The notes: generated by a model from the sequence alone, not told the origin. Counted from the stretch's first letter, positions 6,652 to 13,535 are shown. The stretch is 13,886 nucleotides of DNA from Hyphomonas sp. (GCA_003486945.1 DNFL01000195.1:1976-15861); one strand, 5' to 3'. Numbers and translations: made by a program.

Positions 6652-7887
6652 CTAACTATACCGCGCCTCAACCTTCTCCGCCGTCACGCCAGCCTTCACA
6701 TCCGCCAGCGCTGCGGCCAGGTCCGCCAGATACGCGTCCGCCACGTCCGCATGCTTCGGTGACAGCATCAGGTGCAGGCTTGGCGGTTCTGCCGTGAAAG
6801 ACGTGAACCATCCCCGCGCGCGCATCGCGGCATAGAGCGCGAGCGTCTCGGCCTCCGGATGGCGGAACGCGATCAGCCCGAGCATCGGCTTGCCCAGCAC
6901 GTCAAAGCCGAGCGCCTTCACGCCCGCCTCGATCTTCTCCCGTACCCCGCACACCAGTCCCTGCTTCTCGCGGTAGCCGGCAACGCCCAGCACATTCATC
7001 ACCGCCCAGGCCGCAGAGATCGCGCCGCCCGGCCGCGTGCCGGCCAGCGTCGGCGTCTTCATCGGCGCGCCGCTCCAGTCCCGCAGCGAGAAGGGCATGT
7101 GTTTGTAAAGCTCCTCGGAACGGAACAGCACGGTCGAGGCGCCTTTGGCGCAATAGCCATACTTGTGCAGGTCCGCGCTCATCGATTTCACCGCCGGCAC
7201 TTCAAAGTCAAACGCCGGCACTGCCACGCCGTTCATCCGCGCAAACGGCGCGAAATACCCGCCGACGCAGGCATCCACGTGCAGCCACACATCCCTGCGC
7301 GCCGCGATTTCGCCCAGCGCTTCGATGGGGTCGATGATGCCGTGCGGAAACTGCGGCGCCGAGCCGACCATCATGATCGTGCCGGCATCAATCGCCGCCT
7401 CCATCGCCGCCGGGTCGGCCTCATAGCTGCCATCGTTCTTCAGCGGCACGGAGCGGATCTCGATATCCATCATCAGCGCCGCCTTGTGGAAGGCGAGGTG
7501 GCCGGAGCGGGGGATGACGATGTTATGCCCCGTGCGCGGCTTTCCGTTTGCCCGCGCAAAATCGCGCGCCGCCTTGATCGCCATGGTGATCGAATCGGTT
7601 CCGCCAGATGTGATCGCGCCTGCGCCGCCATCGCCGTGCAGCAGGCCGAGCGCCATGGCAATCACTTCCTTCTCCATCTGCGCCAGCGACGGAAAGGCCA
7701 ACGGCCCGAGGCCATTCTCCGCCATGTAGAGGCCATAGGCGTCGTGCTGGACATGATGAATGTCTTCGCCCGCGTTGAACACATAGACCGCCGTTTTCCC
7801 GCTCCGCCAGTCCACATCCCCGCCGCCACGGGCAATCATCTCGGCGCGCACCTCGTCCCACCCGCGCCCTTTTTCCGGCATCTGCAT
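6652..7887 (-). CDS. PLP-dependent sphingosine-1-phosphate-lyase-like carbon-carbon lyase/decarboxylase
   Basis: A 411-residue fold-type I PLP enzyme of the group II decarboxylase / S1P-lyase family. In this numbering the motifs are TSGGTDS (93-99, phosphate binding), His134 in AFHKAA (ring stacking), Asp205 in HVDACVGGYF (pairs with the PLP nitrogen) and Lys242 in ADLHKYGYCAKG (Schiff base). The phrase HKYGY-x-x-KG-x-S-x-V and the VYVFNAGEDIHHVQHDAYG entry segment resemble S1P lyases more than glutamate decarboxylases. S1P lyase splits long-chain base phosphates into phosphoethanolamine and a fatty aldehyde. Known bacterial enzymes are longer; this one has no N-terminal membrane anchor and would be cytosolic, so the substrate is uncertain. 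ATG 7887 is chosen because GGGAGG lies nine bases upstream; GTG 7914 has no such site. It heads a co-directional set with the DUF1254 and lipoprotein genes and is divergent from sspB. Confidence 0.88.
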   Translation of the reverse strand: MQMPEKGRGWDEVRAEMIARGGGDVDWRSGKTAVYVFNAGEDIHHVQHDAYGLYMAENGLGPLAFPSLAQMEKEVIAMALGLLHGDGGAGAITSGGTDSITMAIKAARDFARANGKPRTGHNIVIPRSGHLAFHKAALMMDIEIRSVPLKNDGSYEADPAAMEAAIDAGTIMMVGSAPQFPHGIIDPIEALGEIAARRDVWLHVDACVGGYFAPFARMNGVAVPAFDFEVPAVKSMSADLHKYGYCAKGASTVLFRSEELYKHMPFSLRDWSGAPMKTPTLAGTRPGGAISAAWAVMNVLGVAGYREKQGLVCGVREKIEAGVKALGFDVLGKPMLGLIAFRHPEAETLALYAAMRARGWFTSFTAEPPSLHLMLSPKHADVADAYLADLAAALADVKAGVTAEKVEARYS

Positions 7888-7890
7888 GGT

Positions 7891-7912
7891 GAATGTCCTC
7901 CCGAATGTCCTC
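7891..7912 (-). repeat. Tandem 10-base repeat carrying duplicated ribosome-binding sequence
   Basis: On the minus strand GAGGACATTC occurs twice (7912-7903 and 7900-7891), separated by GG, immediately upstream of the PLP enzyme start at 7887. Each copy contains a purine-rich GAGGA core, and the proximal one extends to GGGAGG (7902-7897). It looks like a small tandem duplication of the leader. Confidence 0.75.
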
Positions 7913-8007
7913 ACGCGCGAAGCCTACGCGCCCCGCTCGCCGCTGGCCAGCATGCAGCCGGAATGGCGCGAAGCGAAAATATTTGCTCGCGCATTGCGCT
8001 AAGCCCG

Positions 8008-8036
8008 TTGCAGGCGCAGACCGCTCCGCATAATTT
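8008..8036 (+). promoter_or_regulatory. Possible housekeeping promoter of sspB
   Basis: TTGCAG (8008-8013) and TAATTT (8031-8036) are separated by 17 bases, ending 43 bases before the sspB start. The match to the -35/-10 consensus is partial, but spacing and position are right. The rest of the divergent region (7913-8079) shows no other element I can support. Confidence 0.35.
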
Positions 8037-8079
8037 ACTTCTCGATAACCATTTGAGCCCCCAGGGAAGAGCGCGCGCC

Positions 8080-8541
8080 ATGACGGACTATATCGGATAC
8101 GAAGCGCTCTCCCAGGCTGCCATGCGCGGCGTCGTGCGCGAGGCCCTGCGCCGCGCCAAGACCAATGGCGGCCTGCCGGGCGACCACCATTTCTACGTCT
8201 CCTTCCGCACCCGTGCCCCCGGCGTGAAGATCGCGGACCACCTCGTCCAGCGCTTCCCGGAAGAGATGACCATCGTCATCCAGCACCAGTTCTGGGACCT
8301 GGAAGTGCATGACGGCCATTTCGAGATCGTGCTGAAATTCGCCGGCGTGCCGCAGCACCTGTCGATCCCGCTCGCCGCCATCACCCGTTTCGTCGACCCG
8401 TCGGTGAATTTCGGCCTCTCCTTCGAAGCGCGCAGCCGCGACACCGGCGTGCTCTCGCCCGCAAAGGACACCGCCGCCGAGCCTGTGCCGCCGAAACCGG
8501 CCGAAACCGTCGTCAGCCTCGACGCCTACCGCCGCAAGTAA
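8080..8541 (+). CDS. sspB: ClpXP adaptor protein SspB, alphaproteobacterial type
   Basis: A 153-residue protein. Residues 1-110 match the SspB substrate-binding fold of the alpha type: IGYEALSQAAMRGVVREAL, then DHHFYVSFRT, VQRFPEEMTIVIQHQFWDL, and IPLAAITRFVDPSVNFGL. A Pro/Ala-rich flexible linker follows (about 120-142), then the C-terminal VVSLDAYRRK, the short basic tail that docks on the ClpX zinc-binding domain. SspB tethers ssrA-tagged and certain regulated proteins to ClpXP and speeds their degradation in the cytoplasm. ATG 8080 begins the conserved N-terminus and has GGGAAGAG about ten bases upstream; the reading frame stays open far upstream only because it is antisense to the PLP gene. 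A thioesterase gene starts 12 bases after the stop, so co-transcription is likely. Confidence 0.93.
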   Translation: MTDYIGYEALSQAAMRGVVREALRRAKTNGGLPGDHHFYVSFRTRAPGVKIADHLVQRFPEEMTIVIQHQFWDLEVHDGHFEIVLKFAGVPQHLSIPLAAITRFVDPSVNFGLSFEARSRDTGVLSPAKDTAAEPVPPKPAETVVSLDAYRRK

Positions 8542-8553
8542 GGCCGGGCCACC

Positions 8554-9006
8554 TTGACCGAGGACACCAAGCCCCGCGTCTCCGACGCCGAGATGCTGGC
8601 CCGCTTCCAGAATTCGAAGAAACGCCCGCCCTGTTCCGACACGCTCGGCATGCGCCTCGTTGACCTAAACCAGGCAGAGCAATGGGTGCGCATGGAGTTC
8701 GACGTGCCCGGCATGTTCGCCAACCCAACCGGCGCCGTGCAGGGCGGCTTCATCTCCGCCATGCTGGACGAAGCGATGAGCACCGCTGTCATCATCGCCT
8801 CCAACGTCACGATGACCGCGCCGACGCTGGAAATGAAAACCAGCTTCCTGAAACGCCTGATGCCCGGCAAGGCCAGCGTCACCGCCCGCATCCTGCGCAT
8901 GGGCAAATCCGCCGCCTTCATGGAAGCCGACTGTTTCGACGCCGAAGGCACCCTCGTCGCCCGCGCCACCGCCACCGCCATCCCGATGCCTTTCAAGCGG
9001 CTTTGA
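8554..9006 (+). CDS. PaaI-family hotdog-fold thioesterase
   Basis: A 150-residue single hotdog domain of the PaaI/YbgC-like acyl-CoA thioesterase superfamily. The conserved core is FANPTGAVQGGFISAMLDEAM (residues 55-75). The usual HGG turn is QGG here (Gln63), followed by the helix carrying Asp72-Glu73, the usual catalytic acid position. The later strands TAPTLEMKTSFLKRLMPGKASVTARI and ATATAIPMP complete the fold. It should hydrolyse an acyl-CoA thioester in the cytosol, probably as a dimer or tetramer; the substrate is not readable. The start is TTG 8554, 12 bases after the sspB stop, with only a weak upstream AAGG; the next choice, ATG 8593, has no better site and would drop 13 residues. 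The stop overlaps a possible TTG start of the next gene. Confidence 0.88.
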   Translation: MTEDTKPRVSDAEMLARFQNSKKRPPCSDTLGMRLVDLNQAEQWVRMEFDVPGMFANPTGAVQGGFISAMLDEAMSTAVIIASNVTMTAPTLEMKTSFLKRLMPGKASVTARILRMGKSAAFMEADCFDAEGTLVARATATAIPMPFKRL

Positions 9007-9014
9007 GGTTTCGC

Positions 9015-9611
9015 GTGCGCCCGTTCTTCCTGCTGCCGTTCGCCGCCGTTCTGTTTGCCTGCGCCGCACCCAATGCGCAGCCTGCCGAAGTAGCGGCGGC
9101 CCCTCTGATCATGATCGATGCGCCCGCTATGGGCCCGAACGGCGGCCCGAATACCGATGAGGAATGGGCCCGCGTTGCCCGCTTGCAGCGCGCCGAAATC
9201 CTTGCCCGTGAGGAGGCCGGGCCCGAGGCCAAGGCCCGCTTCGCACTGATGCTGGATTGTGCCCGGTACGTTTCCAGCCACGCATCGAGGAAAATCTTCG
9301 ATGACCGCGCGGCAGGACAGCCCGAAGATGAGACATGCGACCTGCGTGCCCGAACCGCCAGTGACACCTTCACAAGGCTCGCTGATGAAGCCCTTAGTCT
9401 GAACGAGATGGACCGGTTCCAGTTCTTCAATTCCGGCTACATCCAGAGCGCTCAGGAATTCAAGGAGCAGGGCGCCGCCGCCGCCCAGCGTGCCTACCTG
9501 ATGCAGAAAGTCGAGGCCTGCTTTGCGGCCCCGGGGCTGCCAGCCAGCCTGTCTGCCACGCTGCTGACCGACTGCCCGATTGCTCCCGATGGCGCGCCGA
9601 TTGCCAAATGA
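9015..9611 (+). CDS. Four-cysteine lipoprotein of unknown function, 198 aa
   Basis: The proposed start is GTG 9015, with GAGG (9005-9008) six bases upstream. An in-frame TTG at 9003, overlapping the thioesterase stop as TTGA, is an alternative that adds four residues (MRFR). Either way a short lipoprotein signal follows: MRPFFLLPFAAV then lipobox LFAC with Cys16. The mature part is largely helical, with four further cysteines in LDCARYV, DETCDLR, VEACFAAPG and LTDCPIAP, well placed for two disulfides in the periplasm. I do not recognise the family, and no catalytic motif is visible. Its position directly behind sspB and the thioesterase suggests one transcript, although the genes share no obvious function. 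The P450 gene follows after 79 bases. Confidence 0.75.
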   Translation: MRPFFLLPFAAVLFACAAPNAQPAEVAAAPLIMIDAPAMGPNGGPNTDEEWARVARLQRAEILAREEAGPEAKARFALMLDCARYVSSHASRKIFDDRAAGQPEDETCDLRARTASDTFTRLADEALSLNEMDRFQFFNSGYIQSAQEFKEQGAAAAQRAYLMQKVEACFAAPGLPASLSATLLTDCPIAPDGAPIAK

Positions 9612-9690
9612 CCTTGCGAGAAGGGGCGCATCCCCGGAATAAATCGGCTATACACGTGCCATAAGAACATTCTCGCGGGAGGAGACCCTC

Positions 9691-10920
9691 ATGGCCGACG
9701 ATCCCAAAACGCCGCCCGGCGTGCCGCAATCGATTCTCGAACTTTCCGCTTTCAACCCCGTCGCGCGCGAAAATCCCCACGGCCTGCTCGCCGCGCTGCA
9801 ATCGGCCTGTCCGGTGATGCGCGATGAGGCGGCGAAAGTCTGGCTGCTCTCGCGCTACAGGGATGTGCGCGAAACCGTCAACGACCGCACCTATGTCCGC
9901 CACCCGCTGAACGCCGAGCCCGGTTCCATCTCGGCCCGTTTCGTCGAGGAGGGCAGGGAGCGGCGCGCCAGCATCCTCTTCCTTGACGATCCCGACCATG
10001 CCCGCATCCGCCAGCCGCTGGCCAAGGCCTTCTATGCCCGCATCAACCGAATGCGCCCCGAAATCGAGGCGATGGTCGATGAAGTGATCGATGCCGCGCC
10101 GGAGGCCGGCGTGTTCGACCTGATGGAAAAGGTCGCCGTGCCGGTGCCGGTCCTTGTCATCGCGCGCATCCTCGGCGTCGATGAGGAGCGCCTCGCCGAT
10201 TTCCGTCAGTGGTCGGAAGATGTCATCCTTGGCCTCAATCCCGTCCGCACGCCTGCAGAAGACGCCCGCCTCGTCTCCGGCGCCGAAGCGCTCGACGCTT
10301 ACTTCCAGCAGCTGATCGAAGCCCGCCGCCGCGCCCCGCAGGACGATCTCGTCACTGACATGGTGCAGCTGCAGGCGAGCGGGGAGGCGAAAATTTCAGA
10401 TGATGAAGTGCGCACCAATCTCGAAGCCCTCCTCGTCGGCGGCAACCTGACGACCACCGATCTCATCGGCAACGGCATCTGGCTCCTGCTCATGCACCCG
10501 GAACAGGCCGCCGCCCTGCGCACAAATCCGGATCTTGCCGCCCAGGCGGTGGAAGAAGTGCTGCGCTACGAGGCCCCGGTCCAGGCCACATCCCGCATCG
10601 TGCCGGACGAGCGCACCGTTGCCGGCTGCCCGATGCACAAGAGCCAGCCGGTCTGGATGTCGCTCGCCGCGGCCAACCGCGACCCCGAAATCTTCGACGC
10701 CCCGCAAGTCTTCGACATCACGAAGAAACGCGCCAGCCACATCGCCTTCGGCGGCGGTCCCCACATCTGCATCGGCGCCCCGCTCGCCCGCATCGAAGCC
10801 CGCCACGCCTTTCTGAAGCTGCTGACCCGCTACCCGAACCTGCGCCTATCAGACCAGCCACTCGTCTGGCGCACCTTGCCCTTCTTCCGAGGCCTCGAAC
10901 ACCTCCTCGTCGAAGCCTGA
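9691..10920 (+). CDS. Bacterial class I-type cytochrome P450
   Basis: A soluble 409-residue P450 monooxygenase, normal length for bacterial CYPs. The landmarks are the C-helix HARIRQPLAKAF (103-114), the I-helix VGGNLTTTDLIGNG (249-262), ExxR as Glu289-Arg292 in EEVLRYEAP, and the heme-binding FGGGPHICIGAPLAR (353-367) with Cys360 as thiolate ligand. The I-helix threonine is Thr254, but the preceding acidic residue usual in this family is Leu253. No ferredoxin or ferredoxin reductase gene is nearby, so it must use partners encoded elsewhere. The substrate is unknown; family resemblance is to fatty-acid or terpenoid-type CYPs at most. ATG 9691 has a strong GGGAGGAG (9677-9684). It stands 79 bases after the four-cysteine lipoprotein and converges on the RusA-like gene. 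Confidence 0.95.
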   Translation: MADDPKTPPGVPQSILELSAFNPVARENPHGLLAALQSACPVMRDEAAKVWLLSRYRDVRETVNDRTYVRHPLNAEPGSISARFVEEGRERRASILFLDDPDHARIRQPLAKAFYARINRMRPEIEAMVDEVIDAAPEAGVFDLMEKVAVPVPVLVIARILGVDEERLADFRQWSEDVILGLNPVRTPAEDARLVSGAEALDAYFQQLIEARRRAPQDDLVTDMVQLQASGEAKISDDEVRTNLEALLVGGNLTTTDLIGNGIWLLLMHPEQAAALRTNPDLAAQAVEEVLRYEAPVQATSRIVPDERTVAGCPMHKSQPVWMSLAAANRDPEIFDAPQVFDITKKRASHIAFGGGPHICIGAPLARIEARHAFLKLLTRYPNLRLSDQPLVWRTLPFFRGLEHLLVEA

Positions 10921-10991
10921 GACAAACCTGTAAAAAGCAGGAATCGCCTTTAGTGGCTGGGCACTCCTGCGTCCGGCCACATGTGCTTCAC

Positions 10992-11363
10992 TTAACTCAT
11001 GGGCTCCGCGCGCAGCCATACCCCGTCGCGCTCTGCGCTGCGCCGCTCGACCAGCAGCCGCGCGACCTGATGGTCGTCCTCAAACACGTTGCCAGTCAGG
11101 GAATCGAGCAGTGCCTTGGCGAGATTGTCGAGGTCCATCCACGGCGCCTCGCCCAGATGCTCCATCACGATGTGTACGGAGTAATCGCCATAGCCAGGCC
11201 GCAGGCGCGGGAAATCCTTCCGGAAGAAATCCTTCAGCAGCGTCTTGTAATACTTGGTCTGCGTCGTCAGCCCGGTGCACGCAACTTCCAGCGCGCCGTC
11301 AACCGTAATCCGGGCACGGACTTTTCCGGCGGATATCCAGCCATTTACGCTTGCCTCGGTCAC
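10992..11363 (-). CDS. RusA-like Holliday-junction resolvase
   Basis: A 123-residue protein with the RusA core in its second half: WMDLDNLAKALLDSLTG (75-91) followed by VFEDDHQVARL (93-103). By alignment with Escherichia coli RusA, Asp77, Asp79 and Asp96/97 are the metal-binding acids and Lys83 the catalytic lysine; all are present. RusA cuts four-way DNA junctions as a dimer and is usually phage or prophage encoded. No phage genes are visible around it here. The start is GTG 11363, which overlaps the TGA of the upstream lipoprotein gene as GTGA, implying translational coupling. The divergent N-terminal half (residues 1-55) keeps little recognisable sequence. Chromosomal RusA-like genes of uncertain role do occur in alphaproteobacteria. 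Family fairly certain; activity inferred from the intact acidic residues. Confidence 0.82.
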   Translation of the reverse strand: MTEASVNGWISAGKVRARITVDGALEVACTGLTTQTKYYKTLLKDFFRKDFPRLRPGYGDYSVHIVMEHLGEAPWMDLDNLAKALLDSLTGNVFEDDHQVARLLVERRSAERDGVWLRAEPMS

Positions 11364-11905
11364 TCGCTCACCAGCCCGGAAGAAGGTGGCAGCTCTGTCT
11401 CCGGCTCGGGTGGTTCGATGGGTTCGTCCAGCAAGAACGTCATACGGTTCAGTACAGCGAGCCTGGCGCTTTCACCCGGCGGTTCGAAAGTCCAGCGGCT
11501 GACTGCATAGGCGGCATCGCGCTCGAAAAACCTGTGCGAACAAACCGGCAGGATGTTGGCGGTAGATCCGTCCGGCATCACATCGAACACAATGTCGCAA
11601 TGCCCGCTGACATCATAACTCATGGCGCAATGGGGAAAACTGGGCGCCGGGCGGAAGATCGGAGCGAGAGGCGCAACTTCTGCGCCTTCCGGCAATGATG
11701 ATTTGCGCTCGGCAATCCGCGCTGCAAGGTCAGCCTGAGAATAGGTCGGGCCAGCAGCATCGGCCGTTTTGCAGAAATCAGGGATCGACTTTGCGGGGAT
11801 TGTTGCAAGCCCCGGAAGCGAATCCGCACGGTCTTCGGGTACCGGCACCGCGGAACAGGCAGCAAGCGCAACCTGCATCATCAGAAGGAACGGGAGCAGG
11901 CGCAT
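11360..11905 (-). CDS. Lipoprotein with TonB C-terminal-like domain, 181 aa
   Basis: ATG 11905 begins a lipoprotein signal (MRLLPFLLMMQVALAAC, lipobox LAAC, Cys17). No good ribosome-binding sequence precedes it. Residues about 85-160 resemble a TonB C-terminal domain: FPHCAMSYDVSGHCDIVFDV, then PDGSTANILPVCS, FERDAAYAVSRWTFEPP, ending in the NRMTFLLDEP strand. Such domains bind TonB boxes or cell-wall components; as a lipoprotein without the TonB transmembrane and Pro-rich spacer it is not a TonB itself. Cys45, Cys93, Cys103 and Cys122 could form disulfides. The C-terminus is Pro/Glu-rich. The stop overlaps the start of the RusA-like gene by four bases. It is divergent from fumC. Signal confident; domain call moderate. 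Confidence 0.75.
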   Translation of the reverse strand: MRLLPFLLMMQVALAACSAVPVPEDRADSLPGLATIPAKSIPDFCKTADAAGPTYSQADLAARIAERKSSLPEGAEVAPLAPIFRPAPSFPHCAMSYDVSGHCDIVFDVMPDGSTANILPVCSHRFFERDAAYAVSRWTFEPPGESARLAVLNRMTFLLDEPIEPPEPETELPPSSGLVSE

Positions 11906-11960
11906 GCGGGGGGCTCTATCAGGGATTTCCTGTCACGCTAGCCCAACCTCGCCACTTTGC

Positions 11961-11991
11961 CAGCCCCTCCGCCCTTGAAGGGGCAGGGCTG
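11961..11991. repeat. Hairpin-forming sequence upstream of fumC
   Basis: CAGCCC (11961-11966) pairs with GGGCTG (11986-11991). Inside, GCCCTT (11971-11976) pairs with AGGGGC (11979-11984) with one wobble. Alternatively GCCCCT (11963-11968) pairs with the same AGGGGC. It resembles a dispersed C/G-rich intergenic hairpin. It lies about 45 bases before the fumC start, in the 131-base region divergent from the TonB-like lipoprotein, where I see no clear promoter. Confidence 0.4.
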
Positions 11992-12036
11992 CCTCGCTAG
12001 ACCGCGCGGGCAAAGCTGATCCCGAGGAGCCCCGCC

Positions 12037-13437
12037 ATGGCCAAGACCCCCACCCGCACCGAGACAGACACTTTTGGCCCCATCGAGGTCGAGGCGGACA
12101 AGTACTGGGGCGCGCAGGCGCAGCGTTCGCTGGGCAATTTCAAGATCGGCTGGGAAAAGCAGCCCCAGCCCATCATCCGCGCCCTCGGCATCGTCAAGAA
12201 GGCCGCCGCCGAAGTGAACATGGCGCTGGAAAAGATGGACCGCCTGGTCGGCCGGGCCATCGTGCAGGCCGCCGATGAAGTGATCGAGCATAAGCTGGAT
12301 GCGCATTTCCCGCTGGTCGTCTGGCAGACGGGCTCGGGCACGCAGTCGAACATGAACGCCAATGAGGTGATCTCGAACCGCGCCATCGAGATCCTCGGCG
12401 GCAAGGTCGGCTCCAAGGCGCCGGTCCATCCGAACGATCATGTCAACATGAGCCAGTCGTCCAACGACACGTTCCCGACGGCCATGCACATCGCCTGCGC
12501 CGAGCAGGTCGTGCACAAGCTCATCCCCGCGCTGCAACAGCTGCAGAATGCCCTCAACGACAAGGCGCAGGCTTGGAAGGACATCATCAAGATCGGCCGC
12601 ACTCATACCCAGGACGCGACCCCGGTGACGCTCGGCCAGGAATTCTCCGGCTATGCCAAACAGCTCGAGAACGGCATCAAGCGGATCGAGATGACTCTGC
12701 CGATGCTGATGGAACTGGCGCAGGGCGGCACCGCTGTCGGCACCGGCCTCGCCTCGCCGGAAGGCTTCGCCGAAATGGTGGCCGACAAGATCAGCCAGAT
12801 CACCGGCCTGAAGTTCACCTCCGCCCCGAACAAGTTCGAAGCCCTCGCCGCGCATGACGCGATGGTGATGACCCACGGCGCGATCACGACTGTGGCGATG
12901 AGCTGTTTCAAGATTGCCAACGACATCCGTTTCCTCGGCTCAGGTCCACGTTCCGGACTTGGCGAACTCGCCCTGCCGGAAAACGAGCCCGGCTCGTCGA
13001 TCATGCCCGGCAAGGTGAACCCGACCCAGGCCGAGGCGCTGACCATGGTCTGCGCGCATGTCATGGGCAATGACGCCGCGGTCGGCTTTGCCGGGTCGCA
13101 GGGTCATTTCGAACTGAACGTCTACAACCCGATGATGTCCTATAACGTGCTGCAATCCATGCAACTTCTGGGCGACAGCGCCAGCGCCTTCACCGACAAC
13201 ATGGTGGTGGGCACGCAGGCCAATGTGGCGCGCATCGACAAGCTGATGAAGGAATCGCTGATGCTGGTGACTGCGCTGGCGCCGACCATCGGCTATGATG
13301 CCGCGACCAAGGTGGCAAAGACCGCGCACAAGAACGGCACCACCCTGCGCGAGGAAGCCATCGCGCTGGGCTATGTCGACGGCGAAACCTTTGACCGCGT
13401 CGTGCGGCCCGAGGACATGATCAGCCCGAAAGGCTGA
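12037..13437 (+). CDS. fumC: Fumarate hydratase class II (FumC)
   Basis: A 466-residue iron-independent fumarase, the full usual length, interconverting fumarate and malate in the TCA cycle in the cytosol as a homotetramer. Motifs: [11 protein letters not shown] (101-111), [11 protein letters not shown] (141-151), [16 protein letters not shown] (187-202) with catalytic base region His190, and the family signature [11 protein letters not shown] (319-329) carrying the mobile serine loop. Class II rather than aspartase is favoured by the overall sequence, especially [14 protein letters not shown] and the C-terminal [14 protein letters not shown] 12037 has GAGGAG about seven bases upstream. It stands alone, divergent from the TonB-like lipoprotein, and is closed by a strong terminator just after its stop. 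Codon use is typical of a well-expressed gene (few rare codons). Nothing anomalous. Confidence 0.98.
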   Translation: MAKTPTRTETDTFGPIEVEADKYWGAQAQRSLGNFKIGWEKQPQPIIRALGIVKKAAAEVNMALEKMDRLVGRAIVQAADEVIEHKLDAHFPLVVWQTGSGTQSNMNANEVISNRAIEILGGKVGSKAPVHPNDHVNMSQSSNDTFPTAMHIACAEQVVHKLIPALQQLQNALNDKAQAWKDIIKIGRTHTQDATPVTLGQEFSGYAKQLENGIKRIEMTLPMLMELAQGGTAVGTGLASPEGFAEMVADKISQITGLKFTSAPNKFEALAAHDAMVMTHGAITTVAMSCFKIANDIRFLGSGPRSGLGELALPENEPGSSIMPGKVNPTQAEALTMVCAHVMGNDAAVGFAGSQGHFELNVYNPMMSYNVLQSMQLLGDSASAFTDNMVVGTQANVARIDKLMKESLMLVTALAPTIGYDAATKVAKTAHKNGTTLREEAIALGYVDGETFDRVVRPEDMISPKG

Positions 13438-13445
13438 CAAAAGAT

Positions 13446-13477
13446 GGGGGCGCGGCACCGCTTCGCGCCCCCTTTTT
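13446..13477 (+). terminator. Intrinsic terminator of fumC
   Basis: GGGGGCGCG (13446-13454) and CGCGCCCCC (13464-13472) form a perfect nine-base stem with a nine-base loop, directly followed by TTTTT (13473-13477). It begins eight bases after the fumC stop codon. Confidence 0.92.
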
Positions 13478-13502
13478 CGTGCGACGGAGAGTTCCAACCT
13501 CG

Positions 13503-13528
13503 GCGTGTAACCCCCGACACGCAAGGAG
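13503..13528 (+). promoter_or_regulatory. Leader hairpin abutting the ribosome-binding site of the MsrQ-like gene
   Basis: GCGTGT (13503-13508) and ACACGC (13517-13522) form a six-base stem with an eight-base loop, and AAGGAG (13523-13528) begins at the very next base, seven bases before ATG 13536. The ribosome-binding site itself is strong and fixes the start. Whether the hairpin matters is unknown. Confidence 0.4.
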
Positions 13529-13535
13529 CTTTTTC

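Noticed and set aside
6772..8079. A long plus-strand open frame running antisense through the PLP enzyme and continuing in frame into sspB
   Set aside because: The part before 8080 is His/Arg-rich shadow sequence of the PLP gene with no recognisable domain; SspB homology begins at ATG 8080. It is not a fusion protein.
9612..9690. A sigma-70 promoter for the P450 gene (CTATAC at 9648-9653 as -10)
   Set aside because: No acceptable -35 element lies 16-18 bases upstream.
10921..10991. Possible terminator between the convergent P450 and RusA-like genes (GCAGGA 10937-10942 with TCCTGC 10965-10970; CCTG/CAGG near 10927-10941)
   Set aside because: The stems are short with a long loop and no T-run follows on either strand.
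10992..11363. A prophage remnant, because RusA-like genes are often phage borne
   Set aside because: No integrase, structural, lysis or repressor gene and no attachment-site repeat is visible on either side; neighbours are ordinary chromosomal genes.
11938..12876. A 312-residue minus-strand open frame antisense to fumC
   Set aside because: Composition (Gly/His/Arg/Asp-rich) is that of a shadow frame and fumC on the other strand is certain.
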